Assembly: GCA_963576735.1 (NCBI GenBank)
Contig: OY755198.1
Location: 372,001-436,000, forward strand
Source of the DNA: Bedellia somnulentella
Lineage: Eukaryota; Arthropoda; Insecta; Lepidoptera; Bedelliidae
Reading direction: 5' to 3'
DNA: 64,000 nt
The stretch's first letter is position 1; each line of letters opens with the position of its first letter. Below, piece by piece: positions 11,901 through 19,787 of this stretch. The translations under genes and the position numbers were made by a program. The notes beneath the pieces were generated by a model, which searched no databases, had not been told where the DNA came from, and saw only the letters and a list, made by a program, of their open reading frames with translations.

Positions 11901-14900
11901 GTCCTTACAGTGGCACGTGGCGGCCACGCACTTCACTGCGCGGGAGTATATGTCGGCGAATGCGTTGCCTTCTAGTTCCCAGGACGCGTCGCTGGAAATA
12001 ACGAGATTAATTTTTGAAATTATATATATATTTTTTAAAACCCTTTAATTTTTGTATAATATTTTTTTTATTTAAGATAATTAACAGATATACAGCGCAC
12101 ATAATCAAAAAAGGTACAAAACAAAATTTAAATATTTTTTAATTCTATTGAATGCCACGGACTGTTGCATTCTGTTTATTGTTTTCCTATAAACCGTGGC
12201 CCACAGTTTAAAGATATTTATTTCTTGCAAGCATATTAGCTGTTGATGGTCCTAAGAAATCTTCCATTTGTAAAAACGCACCTAATTATAACTAGCTTTT
12301 GCACGGATATGAAAATAATTGAAACACTTTTTAATAATTCAAGATATTGATAAATTATAGTGAATTGTTATAACACTTTATAGAAAAAAAAATAAAACAT
12401 AAAATTCCGGTTTTATAATAACAACATAACATAATAACATAAACGTTCACGCCGTTTATCCCCGAAGAGGTTGGCAGAGGTACCAATACTTCTGAACTCA
12501 CATGGCAGTGCCATCCAGTGTCCAGAGAAAGGTACCCACGTTTTATAATAATAAAGAATAAAATAGTTACCGATCCGGCACAAAGTACCCCTGACTCAGG
12601 ACAGCTTTGTAGAAGGTAGCTTTGTCGTTGCAAAGCGGACATTTCAGAAAATGCGCTCCGGCACTTAATGCCATACGCTGGAAATAAGTTAAAATTAGAT
12701 TAATCCTATTAATATTATAAAGGCTAAAGTTTGTAAGTATGGATGTATGTATGTTTGTTACTCTTTCACGTAAAAACTACTGAATGGATTTGAATGAAAC
12801 TTTACCACAATATATAGCTTATACATCAGAATAACACATAGGCTACAATTTTTGAGGTTTTATTAAATTAATTAAAAAAACGCCTTAAGCTGTCATAAGC
12901 AAATTTGACAGTACGAAGTCTGTCGGGTCAGCTAGTGTGTTATATTTATGTACGAGCAAATATAACTTCGAACTTGTAAGCTACAAGTTCGAATATGAAC
13001 AATTATGTACTGTAGATTCAGAAAATCTTTATTTTTATAGATGTTTCTTTATTTTATATTTATAAGGTAGTTTAAAAAAAGGGAATTGAAATAAGTTTGC
13101 TTTGGTATAAACTAAATTCTTTATTTGACCATATTTTTGTACATAAAACCCGAAAGACTTTAAATTTATTGACCACACCATGCAAAGGTGGTCTAGAAGG
13201 ACATACATACATATACTCACGGCTATAAATCCCTAAAAGGGGTAGCCAGAGCTGAGAAATAATAAATAAATTCCTCAGCCACTTTTGGAAGTTGAGTGGG
13301 GAAAAGATGGTAGTGCAAATGTTGTTGGTGATGGGTCTCCAACCGCATCGCCCAAAAATCCCTTAAAAAGCCCCAATACCGTTAGTCGCCTCTTACGTAC
13401 ACCCACCGGAAGAGATGGGGTAGTGCTATTCTATGCCAACACTACACAGGTCTAGAAGGAATTGTTTTTAATGATAAGACTGCCAATTTGTCTACTTTTT
13501 AAGGCTTTTATTTATTATATTGTGCAAATTTACTAGTGTTCTTTAATCTATCCTCTAATAATTTTCTTACATACCTCCAAACAAGGTCTATGAAACCAGG
13601 CGTCCCGAGCACAACAGGGTGACCAAAATGTCTGATTATTCGGAGACCCCAATGTTGGCTCGTAGCAGATCACACATATTACTTCAGAGTCATGATCTTC
13701 GGGCTCTGAAATAATTTTATATTATATAAACATACATACATATACTCACGGCCGTAAATCCCAAAAAGGGGTAGCCAGAGCTTCAGAGCCAGAAACTCCT
13801 CAGCCGCATTTGGAAGTTAATAGGGGAGAAGATGGAAAAAATAAAGTATCGTTGGTGATGGGTCTCCAACCGCATCGCCCAAAACCCACTTAAAAAACCC
13901 CACACCCTTAGTCGCCTCATACGACACCCTCGGGTAGAAAGGGGTAGTGATATTCTAAGCCGGCACTACACGCCATTATATAAACATGACACATTAATTC
14001 CATATGTATATATAAGTGCAATTATTTAAGAAATGACAAATCTCCCTGCCTCTAAAGGCAAAAGAAAGACAATGGCAATGAAACAAAGGCAATGAGGGTT
14101 TTTTATTGATGTTTTCCTGACTGCTATCAAACTTGGTAATAAACTACACATATATGAGAATATTGATGATTGCAACTAGACCTGCCTACCCTAATAGTGT
14201 TGAAGTGATGGTATGGGCATATGTATGTTGTTGTGTAGTGTCGGTATAGAATAGCACTACCCCATTTCTTCCGGTGGGTGTACGTAAGAGGCGACTAACG
14301 GTATTGGGGCTTTTATTTAAGGGATTTTTGGACGTACGGTTGGAGACTCATCACCAACAACCTTTATTCTACCTTCTTTTCCCCACTCAACTTCCAAAAG
14401 TGGCTGAGGAATTTGTAATTCCTTAGCTCTGGCTACCGCTTCTAGGGATTTATAGCCGTGAGTGTATGTATGTATGTATATACGTATGACTTTCTACATC
14501 AGAGGTTACCAATCTACCATGATTGGTTCTGTTTTAATACTAAAATAGTATAAAATATCTTGAAAATATTCTCATGTCTACCTTTGGTTAAATATTATAA
14601 TTTACATCTTTTGCACCACACCACTCATAAATAGGCTATTTGACTAAGTTTTGAAAACTATCTTACGGTGTTAATTTGTTTATAAGGAGCCCTAAAAAAA
14701 TATTTTTATTAAAAAATCGAAAAAGAAAATGCAATATTCAAATGTGCCGCGAAAACGCGACTTAAAGTAATATGGCGGCGGTAGCACAAATGACGTCAAT
14801 TCCGCATTAAACACCAATGAGCGAAGCGATACACAGTCAGTTTATGCGCGATCTACGTCATTATAGAAATAGCCAATCACTGTCGTTTTTAGTCACGTGA

Positions 14901-17900
14901 CAGTTGCATCAAAAATACTTTTTTTAGAAGACGGATTTTAGTGAAATAATGCAATATTTTTATCTCGCATTATTACATATTGCTCCAAAAAAGAAATATC
15001 AAGACTAATGAAATAAAAGAAATGTATATTTTTATTACAGTCAAATAGCCTATTATAACTATTACTAACTCTATCAAATAACCTAACATATTAGGTTTTC
15101 TGAAGGACCAAATCTATACTACATTTACTCTGATCTCATGCTACTTAAAGAAATACATAAATAAATGTATCCTTGATAACTATTTAATACCTTCTTTCAC
15201 TACAGAAGAGTTTTGTTTCTGTCTCATAGCAATTCTTCTCTGCTGAACTTTCTCCATGATATGAGCAGGTATGTTCTGTTTGGGAGAATGTTTCTCACAA
15301 AATGACCTGAAATATATAATAATACGTAAGTATTAAATTTAGTCTTAGTTTTGTTTTTTTTTTTAGCAATTAGCAATATTCATGTTAACTTACATACATA
15401 CATACATATACTCACGGCTATAAATCCCTTAACGGGGTAGCCAGAGCTTTGGAGTGAAAAATTCCTCAGCCACTTTTGCAAGTTGATTGGGGAAAAGATG
15501 GAAATAATAAATGTTTTTGGTGACGGGTCTCCAACCACATCACCCAAAAATCACTTAATAAGCCCCTATACCCTTAGTCGCCTCTTACGATCACGTTAAC
15601 TTACATTAATATATCTCACCTACGTAATTATTATTTGTAGAGTCTAAGACCTTTTTATATTCATGATATAGATATGTAAATGTAAAGATTTTTCAAATGG
15701 CTTCCTGTAATAATTTAGTTTTTTTTTAATGGATATAAAGCTGTAAATCTTCCAAACGAAATAAAATAAAATACTTAAAATTGTATAGTGTTGGCTTAGT
15801 ATAGCCCTTACCCATTTCTCTTCACAGGTGATTAAGAGCCAACTTAAGGTATTGGGACTTTTTGTGAACACCCATTACTATTATTTTTTTTTACTTTTAA
15901 TAAGTTAACTTTAAAGAAGTGAATGATAATAGGCTATTTGACTGTAATAAAAATATACATTTCTTTTATTTCATTAGTCTTAATATTTCTTTTTTGGAGC
16001 AATATGTAATAATGCGAGATAAAAAAATATTGCATTATTTCTCTAACATCCGTCTTCTAAAATAAGTATTTTTGAAGCAACTGTCACGTGACTAAAAACG
16101 ACCGTGATTGGCTATTTCTATAATGACGTAGATCGCGCATAAACAGACTGTGTATCGCTTCGCTCATTGGTGGTTAATGCGGAATTGACGTCATTTGTGC
16201 TACAGCCGCCATATTACTTAAAGTCGCGTTTTCGCGGCACATTTGAATATTGCATTTTCTTTTTCGATTTTTTAATAAAATAGCTAAAATGAAGACAGAA
16301 AAATATTTTTTTAGGGCTCCTTATAAACAAATTAACACCGTAAGATAGTTTTCAAAACTTAGTCAAATAGCCTATGAAGTAATTCGTAGGCTTTAGGCTT
16401 AGATATTATTATCTGGAATAGAATTTACAATTGGTGGTCCTATTTATTTATATGTAACATCAACATTATTATCATATAACAATCACTTAACCTTTCACAT
16501 CCCGCCGGCTCCCAGAGTAGTCAGAAGCAAAAGTACCGTCAAACCCCGATGGCTCCCCGTGGAGCCGCCGATGACCAGCTTACTGTGTTCGAATCACCCC
16601 TTATTTCGGTTTTGACCGTACTTGTCTTTCGCTAGTGCTCGGGAAGTCACAGGTTAAATATCAGTAATAGTAATGACTTTTCTCTGGCTGGAAGGACCTG
16701 GAAGCTGCCACACAAGATCGCGGAGTGTGGCAGCTTCAAGCCAAAAGTAGAAATTTCTTCTGCGGGCCCTATGTCCCTGATGAGGGATAATAGTACTACA
16801 TGATGATGAATAGTTACTAATGATAGGTGAATGTAATAAATAATAAAAGGTACATAGTTTTCAATTAAATTCTACATACTTGTATATTCCATAGAAAAGA
16901 TTAACTGCATGATGTGCTCTCCCACATGGCAGATGGAATTGTTTTCGGCATTTGGTCTCACAACAACCGATGGTGGCGCCACCTTTACCACAGTATGAGC
17001 AACGCTGAAACAGAAAAGAAATCCCATAAGACATTATGTTAGACAAATAAGCATGCTAGAAATTACAAGTTAGTAATGAGTTTGCTAATTAATTTGAATA
17101 ACCAGATTATTTTCTATTTATTAATTAAACAATATACAAACAAACAGTACTATAACATACATGATTTTTGTGTATTAAATCTAAAATAGGTTTTTTTGAT
17201 GCAACTGTCACATGACTAAAAACGACCGTAATTGGATATTTCTATAATGACGTAAATTGCGCAGAAACAGATTGTGTATCGCTTCACTTATTGGTGTACA
17301 ATGCGGAATTGACGTCATTTGTGCTACAGCCGCCATATTACTTAATGTCGCGTTTTCGCGGTACATTTCAATATTGCATTTTCTTTTTAGATTTTTTAAT
17401 AATAAAGCTAAAATAAACACAGAAAAGTATTATATTAGGGCTCCTTATAAACAAATAAACACCGTAAGATAGTTTTCAAAACTTTGTCAAATAGCCTATT
17501 ATTGAAATTGTTCATTTGCCTTAAACATGTACAAAGGTGAACCATAACAACCTATGTTAAACAAATGGCAACTACAATACAAAGGAACAGTCTCAGAGAT
17601 CCTTAATAATGCTAAAACCAGTGCGGGCAACATTTATTTAATACATAAAAATATATATTGTTAATAATGCATAAGCACCATACCTCTTTTTAGATATGTT
17701 ATTTGAAATTTTGTTTATGATTTACTATTTTATGGGGAAGTTAGTACATTCTCCACTGTCCACTCTATTGGCTGATGATGATGACTATTCAAAAACTTTC
17801 GCAAAATATGACTACCATTAGTTTTGTTACAAGGGCTATACTGCTAGTAGTTTCAGGATAGTCAGTAATAATATGTTTTGGTAAAACTTACATGCTTCTT

Positions 17901-19787
17901 GCTCCTCTCAATCTCGGCAATGATGTCAGGATACAAGAATCCAAGTAAACCATCCTCATCTTCACCTTTTTGGACTAGACAGCAAGATAGTAACTGAAAC
18001 ATTAAGTTAGTTAATGTAATATGTACATTTGCTTACATACTTTTACATAACATAACATAACATAAACGTTCACGCCGAATATCCCCGAAGGGGTTGGCAG
18101 AGGTACTAATACTTCTGAACATCACGTGACTTTGTCACCTGGTGTTCAGAGTACCCACGTTTTGCATGGACAGTGTACTCACGTGATAGGGGGCAGGCCT
18201 ATCGCCGTTTTGTACGAATACACTGTCACATGACTAAGTACAACTCAGCCATGTGGGTTTCCTCACGATGTTTTCCCTCACCGTTAACAACCATGATAAA
18301 TTAACCACACATATGTCTTTAGAAAAGACAAATTGGTGTAGGCCCGACCCAGGATTTGAACACTAGTCGTTTGCACGATAACCGAGTGTTCTACCCACTG
18401 GGCTATCACGGTTTTTACTTTTATTTGTTGTTAACAATGTTAATGTTAATAAGTTGTTTATAATACTTTTTTTTGTTTATATATTATTTAATTATGTGTA
18501 GTGTAGTGTAGGCCTTAACTGAAAACCAGTGTTTTGCCACTTGGCAATATCAAGCACTGAGTTAGGACCTAGTTTGTGTTACCATAGCACTAATTTTAAG
18601 TGTAAAATTATTGTTTTTTTTTCACTTTATGTATTGTTTTTCATATTGTATGTGGTGTTATGTTAACATAAATAAACGAGTTATCTATCTACTCCATAGC
18701 ATAACATATCTTGAACATACACTGCATCTAGCAGAGGCACTTCAACCAGACATACCACAATTGATAGTGCCTCTGCCATTACTTATGATACGATGTAGAA
18801 CATACATACATACATATTCTCACGCTGTTAGTTCCCATTGGGGTACGCAGAGACTATTGATCGCCAATTTCTGATGATGTAGAAAATGAGTATAAGTTAA
18901 CTGAGCCATACTTTCATGTCAATAATAATTTGCCACTTTCACAGCTTAGTGACTGTGCCCAAATTAAGAATAAAATTGTAGTACAAAAACAATTCATGAC
19001 ATTTACATCACATAGGTTAATGCAGAGCTTCCTAAACTGTGTGACGTGACACCCTATGGATATAGCCTTTGATTAATGATAACCCTATAACATATATCAA
19101 GTGTAGAGGATAAATAAAAAAAAAAGGAAAGGAAAATTTCGGCAGAGACGGGATTCGAACCCGCAACCTCGGGTATACGCCCCCGTCGCTCTTGCCAATT
19201 GAGCTACCGTGTCAATGGCTGGAATAGAGGATATGATGGAGGTAGGAAACGCAAACACTACTAAAATGTGTAAAAGAAATAAAGGATAGAAGAATTTTGC
19301 ACTGGCAGCCATTGACGTCGGTTCGAATCCTGCCGACTGAGGTCACGGGTTCGAATCCCGCCTGTGTCGAAATTTTTCTTTCCTTTATTTATTAGTAATA
19401 ATCCCCACATGAGGTTTTCATGAACAAAAAGATTTAAATTAAGTGTAGAGGATGTTGTAGTAAGTATCAGTATCCAAAGTTAGTTAGCTATCGATTTCCA
19501 ATCCTAGTGAATCACAACACAAAAATATAGAATAATCAAGAGCTCCAAGCCAACGTGCTAGGAACTTAAGGAAGCCTGGGGTTTAGGTAAATGGAGTGGC
19601 GAACAGAAAATTTACTTACAACACAATAGTAGTGGCAATACAGCTCCCCGATAGAATAAAGATTCCCGTATCCAACTTCATCATTGACTTCCCTCTGACA
19701 AAACGCACAGGGTCCAAACTCATCACCCGGTTTTATTAACTTCGCTACAAGACGAGATTTGGATGCCTTGGAGATTTTACTTGACAT
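2170..19787 (-). CDS. Phf7: PHF7/G2E3-like PHD-finger protein, 13 coding exons (746 aa), with C-terminal PIP box
   Basis: Coding exons in transcript order: 19787-19620, 17993-17892, 17004-16880, 15306-15191, 13705-13575, 12677-12571, 11991-11875, 9022-8880, 8167-8065, 7469-7414, 6859-6676, 4990-4906, 2973-2170. All junctions are GT-AG, phases match, and the total is 2241 nt. Order of modules: C2HC zinc knuckle (C27, C30, H52, C55) plus PHD (about 91-138), together an extended PHD; a PHD/RING-like module (about 178-232); a third PHD (about 270-320); a disordered linker; a Lys-rich tail; and the PIP box QTSLFSFF at 735-742. The family reads histone H3 or acts as a ubiquitin ligase in the nucleus; Drosophila Phf7 supports male germline identity. 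Vertebrate G2E3 ends in a HECT domain, and I see none here. Family assignment is firm; PHF7 versus G2E3 orthology is inferred. The 3' end of the mRNA was not resolved. Confidence 0.9.
3114..3456 (-). mobile_element. LINE 3' fragment
   Basis: Same family: MLRWFGHIERMDDRKLVKGI, GRPRRTHLDQIES and AREVCQDRAKWRSIVSAYPN in one open frame, with the (CATA)n tail at the left end. Confidence 0.78.
3724..3964 (+). repeat. R1 repeat, full length
   Basis: Complete copy in intron 12 of the PHF7-like gene. It contains the family block GGCGATGCGGTTGGAGACC, whose GGTTGGAGACC resembles a pol III box B. Confidence 0.85.
4086..4440 (-). mobile_element. LINE fragment interrupted by SINE-B
   Basis: LINE pieces at 4086-4140 and 4343-4440 are separated by a forward SINE-B, with a short near-duplicate CTTTAACTT/CTTTAGCTT at the joins. 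Confidence 0.7.
4141..4342 (+). repeat. SINE-B (tRNA-derived) nested in LINE
   Basis: tRNA-like body at about 4236-4308 (GGCTCAATTGGCAGAGCG, GGGTTCGATTCGC). Confidence 0.8.
4446..4850 (-). mobile_element. CR1-like LINE 3' tail split by an R1 copy
   Basis: CTCTTTATTGCACATCAAA... (4465 onward) and GGTACAATTGGCGG...CCAGACAACC (4794 onward) are parts of one tail. An uninterrupted relative is at 28016-28140. R1 at 4514-4756 separates them. Confidence 0.65.
4514..4756 (+). repeat. R1 repeat, inserted in a LINE tail
   Basis: Belongs to the subfamily reading AATGTCGCTACCCC and CACGGGTGTCG, like the copy at 11565. It lies about 150 bp from exon 12 of the PHF7-like gene. Confidence 0.85.
4906..4990 (-). 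CDS. Phf7: PHF7-like coding exon 12
   Basis: Encodes LVLQEMLLDQVKKSPTKSCV and PNKDIEM. Acceptor atatattttcag, donor gtaatt. Phases join exactly to exons 11 and 13. Confidence 0.78.
5035..5273 (+). repeat. R1 repeat
   Basis: Diverged copy with small deletions; tail TATGTATGTATG. Confidence 0.8.
5312..5560 (+). repeat. R1 repeat
   Basis: Complete copy only about 40 bp after the previous one, same direction. Confidence 0.85.
5862..6119 (+). mobile_element. Non-autonomous Helitron (Lep1-like)
   Basis: Starts TCCTATTAATATTATAAAGG and ends GTCGGGTCAGCTAGT, the termini of a Helitron group widespread in Lepidoptera. It has a short internal duplication (ATAGCTTATACATCAGAA). Confidence 0.75.
6119..6235 (-). 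repeat. SINE-B (tRNA-derived), reverse
   Basis: Reverse tRNA-like body (GCCAATTGAGCCACCG; GGATTCGAACCCGCGACC). It abuts the Helitron end and forms a head-to-head pair with the next copy. Confidence 0.8.
6236..6545 (+). repeat. SINE-B (tRNA-derived), forward
   Basis: tRNA-like body at about 6446-6516: box A region TAGCTCAATTGGCAGAGCG, box B GGGTTCGATTACC (mutated), flanked by the family-specific 5' and 3' sequences. Confidence 0.8.
6676..6859 (-). CDS. Phf7: PHF7-like coding exon 11
   Basis: Encodes LNLKSPKKPQIADRMPQLSS and, further on, MPLDEKDLERLREKFKKPGP. The donor gtaagt is strong. The acceptor (AG at 6860-6861) was chosen because it is the one that keeps phase with exon 10; its pyrimidine tract is weak. 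Confidence 0.72.
6922..7180 (+). repeat. SINE-A (tRNA-derived), 3'-truncated
   Basis: Starts AACCGTGATATCCCAGTGGG (tRNA-like head) and has box B GTTCAAATCCTGG. It joins an opposite-strand SINE-A piece. Confidence 0.8.
7181..7345 (-). repeat. SINE-A fragment, reverse
   Basis: Begins with (ACATA)n and CGTTCACGCCGAATATCC. It is inverted against the preceding copy, so the pair can form a hairpin. Confidence 0.75.
7414..7469 (-). CDS. Phf7: PHF7-like coding exon 10 (56 nt micro-exon)
   Basis: Encodes PSTSRQQPIMVVSQTQKE. Acceptor ttcacag and donor gtactt are clear, and its phase fits both neighbours (needs 1 nt at the start, leaves 1 nt at the end). It is too short to be found by ORF length. Confidence 0.75.
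7576..7760 (+). repeat. R1 repeat with internal deletion
   Basis: Lacks about 65 bp between GATGTGGTTGAG and the GCTCTGGCTACCCC block. Confidence 0.8.
7929..8037. repeat. Minisatellite, 21-bp unit
   Basis: About five tandem copies of GTGATGATAATAATAATAA plus two bases, AT-rich. It sits in the PHF7-like intron just after the exon 9 donor and explains the repetitive CDDNNNK frame there. Confidence 0.85.
8065..8167 (-). CDS. Phf7: PHF7-like coding exon 9
   Basis: Basic Pro/Lys/Arg-rich disordered segment (QAKPPSPKRPLMPSRMSIR). The donor gtgtaa is about 27 bp from a 21-bp-unit minisatellite in the downstream intron (7929-8037). Confidence 0.8.
8388..8795 (-). mobile_element. LINE 3' fragment (C-terminus of RT ORF)
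   Basis: The minus strand encodes RMLRSL...VKDDIVRKIEKGMLRWFGHI and VSRGRPRRTHLDQIENVL, then ends at CATTCTCACACCGTTAG with a (CATA)n tail. The W-F-G-H motif followed by G-R-P-R-R-T is typical of the C-terminus of RTE/CR1-like LINE proteins. The EN and RT cores are absent. Confidence 0.75.
8880..9022 (-). CDS. Phf7: PHF7-like coding exon 8 (third PHD)
   Basis: Encodes EWDIQLCLLCGNSGSHLAC and YLCKDC, the G2E3/PHF7 third PHD (CxxCGxxGxHxxC). The protein then becomes a coiled/disordered linker. Donor gtgagg. Confidence 0.92.
9151..9396 (+). repeat. R1 repeat
   Basis: Complete copy. The tail has changed to (TTATG)n, the tail type of SINE-A, showing that the two tail types interconvert or are templated by the same enzyme. 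Confidence 0.82.
9447..10573. mobile_element. Non-autonomous DNA transposon, ~1.1 kb
   Basis: Imperfect terminal inverted repeats: TAAGGCATGTATTTAACGCG at the left and CACGGCAACT...TTTGCCTTA at the right. Subterminal GGCGAC (left) and GTTGCC (right) motifs recur many times. The middle has a CCTAACCTAAC stretch. No transposase frame. Confidence 0.65.
10756..11003 (+). repeat. R1 repeat
   Basis: Subfamily with CTACCGATGGGTGTACG, closest to the copy at 58504. Confidence 0.85.
11128..11215 (-). pseudogene. Decayed duplicate of PHF7-like exon 7
   Basis: Matches both ends of 11869-11995: ACTCACGTGTT (donor side) and GCCTTCTA-TTCCCAG-ACGTCG (acceptor side). The middle ~40 bp is lost and the acceptor mutated. 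Confidence 0.6.
11239..11395 (+). mobile_element. LTR fragment of the miniature LTR element
   Basis: Diverged copy of the 172-bp LTR at 41169: CACACTACTGCGGACTCA, CGAGTTAAGCATAGATACA, GGTACACAGCAGGGTGTACT. The 3' terminus is missing. Confidence 0.7.
11565..11815 (+). repeat. R1 repeat
   Basis: Complete copy ending only about 60 bp from the exon 7 donor of the PHF7-like gene. Confidence 0.85.
11875..11991 (-). CDS. Phf7: PHF7-like coding exon 7
   Basis: Encodes the family signature DASWELE, then CHCKDGREYDLEN, the first ligands of the third PHD. A decayed partial copy of this exon lies at 11128-11215. Confidence 0.92.
12422..12545 (-). repeat. SINE-A 3' fragment
   Basis: Contains (ACATA)n, GTTCACGCCGTTTATCCCCG and the GGTACC(C)ACG block. 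It ends about 25 bp from the exon 6 donor. Confidence 0.75.
12571..12677 (-). CDS. Phf7: PHF7-like coding exon 6
   Basis: Encodes RMALSAGAHFLKCPLCND and the following GYFVPD segment, a family signature (QRxALSAGxxxxKCPLCN). It supplies the last C-x2-C of the second module. A Helitron-like element starts about 26 bp upstream of its acceptor. Confidence 0.9.
12704..12936 (+). mobile_element. Non-autonomous Helitron (Lep1-like)
   Basis: Same termini as 5862-6119 (TCCTATTAATATTATAAAGG ... GGGTCAGCTAGT). It begins about 26 bp upstream of the exon 6 acceptor, so it abuts the pyrimidine tract. Confidence 0.75.
13201..13449 (-). repeat. R1 repeat
   Basis: Reverse complete copy in PHF7-like intron 5. 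Confidence 0.85.
13575..13705 (-). CDS. Phf7: PHF7-like coding exon 5 (second PHD/RING-like, first half)
   Basis: Encodes CVICYE, SPCCARDAWFHRPCLE: the first metal ligands of the second module, matching the middle PHD/RING-like domain of G2E3/PHF7. Acceptor tttcag, donor gtatgt. Confidence 0.9.
13731..13973 (-). repeat. R1 repeat
   Basis: Reverse complete copy starting 26 bp beyond the exon 5 acceptor. Confidence 0.85.
14231..14480 (+). repeat. R1 repeat
   Basis: Complete copy, head TGTGTAGTGTCGG, tail (TATG)n. Confidence 0.83.
14633..15051 (+). mobile_element. TA-flanked MITE with CRE and E-box palindromes, copy 1
   Basis: Terminal inverted repeats AGGCTATTTGAC / GTCAAATAGCCT flanked by TA, as in Tc1/mariner-type MITEs. 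Inside: TGACGTCA at 14791, GTCACGTGAC at 14892, a YY1-like GCCGCCATATT-type site (reverse) near 14770. No coding capacity. Confidence 0.8.
15191..15306 (-). CDS. Phf7: PHF7-like coding exon 4
   Basis: Completes the ePHD (SFCEKHSPKQ) and continues into a basic Gln/Lys-rich linker. The exon lies between two inverted copies of one MITE (14633-15051 and 15931-16373). Confidence 0.9.
15392..15595 (-). repeat. R1 repeat, head missing
   Basis: Reverse copy whose head is replaced by a repeated local sequence (GTTAACTTACAT). Confidence 0.75.
15784..15866 (+). repeat. R1 head fragment, diverged
   Basis: Reads GTATAGTGTTGGCTTAGTAT ... AAGGTATTGGG; the rest of the family is missing. Confidence 0.55.
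15931..16373 (-). mobile_element. Same MITE, copy 2 (inverted)
   Basis: Opposite orientation to copy 1, near full length, with TGACGTCA at 16186 and GTCACGTGAC at 16083 preserved. With copy 1 it forms a >400 bp inverted repeat around exon 4 of the PHF7-like gene. Confidence 0.82.
16381..16879. other. PHF7-like intron 3 sequence
   Basis: Includes a GC-richer block at about 16500-16780 with no open frame and no repeat I recognise. Confidence 0.35.
16880..17004 (-). CDS. Phf7: PHF7-like coding exon 3 (ePHD core)
   Basis: Encodes the core PHD of the extended PHD: CSYCGKGGATIGC, then a C-x4-H-x2-C set (KCRKQFHLPCG). It follows the G2E3/PHF7/PHF6 pattern. Acceptor tttcag, donor gtatgt, ends phase 2. 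Confidence 0.9.
17188..17496 (-). mobile_element. Same MITE, copy 3 (one end lost)
   Basis: Same orientation as copy 2 with one end truncated. TGACGTCA is kept (17310), while the E-box has become GTCACATGAC. Confidence 0.78.
17892..17993 (-). CDS. Phf7: PHF7-like coding exon 2
   Basis: Encodes 34 residues (57-90) linking the zinc knuckle to the PHD, including the acidic stretch GEDEDG and the FLYPDIIAEIER helix typical of extended PHDs. Acceptor tttcag, donor gtaagt. Confidence 0.9.
18045..18413 (-). repeat. SINE-A (tRNA-derived), full length
   Basis: Reverse copy: (ACATA)n tail at the left, tRNA-like head ending ...GGGCTATCACGG at the right; box B (reverse) CCAGGATTTGAAC. Confidence 0.85.
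18427..18700 (+). mobile_element. CR1-like LINE 3' end
   Basis: ACTGAGTTAGGACCTAGTTT ... TGTTACCATAGCAC, ending in AATAAACGAGTTATCTATCT, a short-tandem tail. A reverse relative is at 55743-55910. Confidence 0.6.
18800..18872 (-). mobile_element. LINE 3' terminal fragment
   Basis: Only the last ~70 bp of the (TATG)n-tailed LINE. Confidence 0.65.
19108..19440. repeat. SINE-B pair, head to head
   Basis: Reverse tRNA-like body at 19140-19215 followed by a forward copy to 19440 whose tRNA-like body is rearranged (two GGTTCGAATCC box B motifs). Confidence 0.7.
19620..19787 (-). CDS. Phf7: PHF7-like coding exon 1
   Basis: The start ATG is at 19787. The exon encodes residues 1-56, with a basic N-terminus and the C-x2-C ... 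H-x2-C pre-PHD zinc knuckle (GPCAFC, CHYYC). Donor gtaagt, phase 0. No in-frame upstream extension is needed. Confidence 0.9.
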
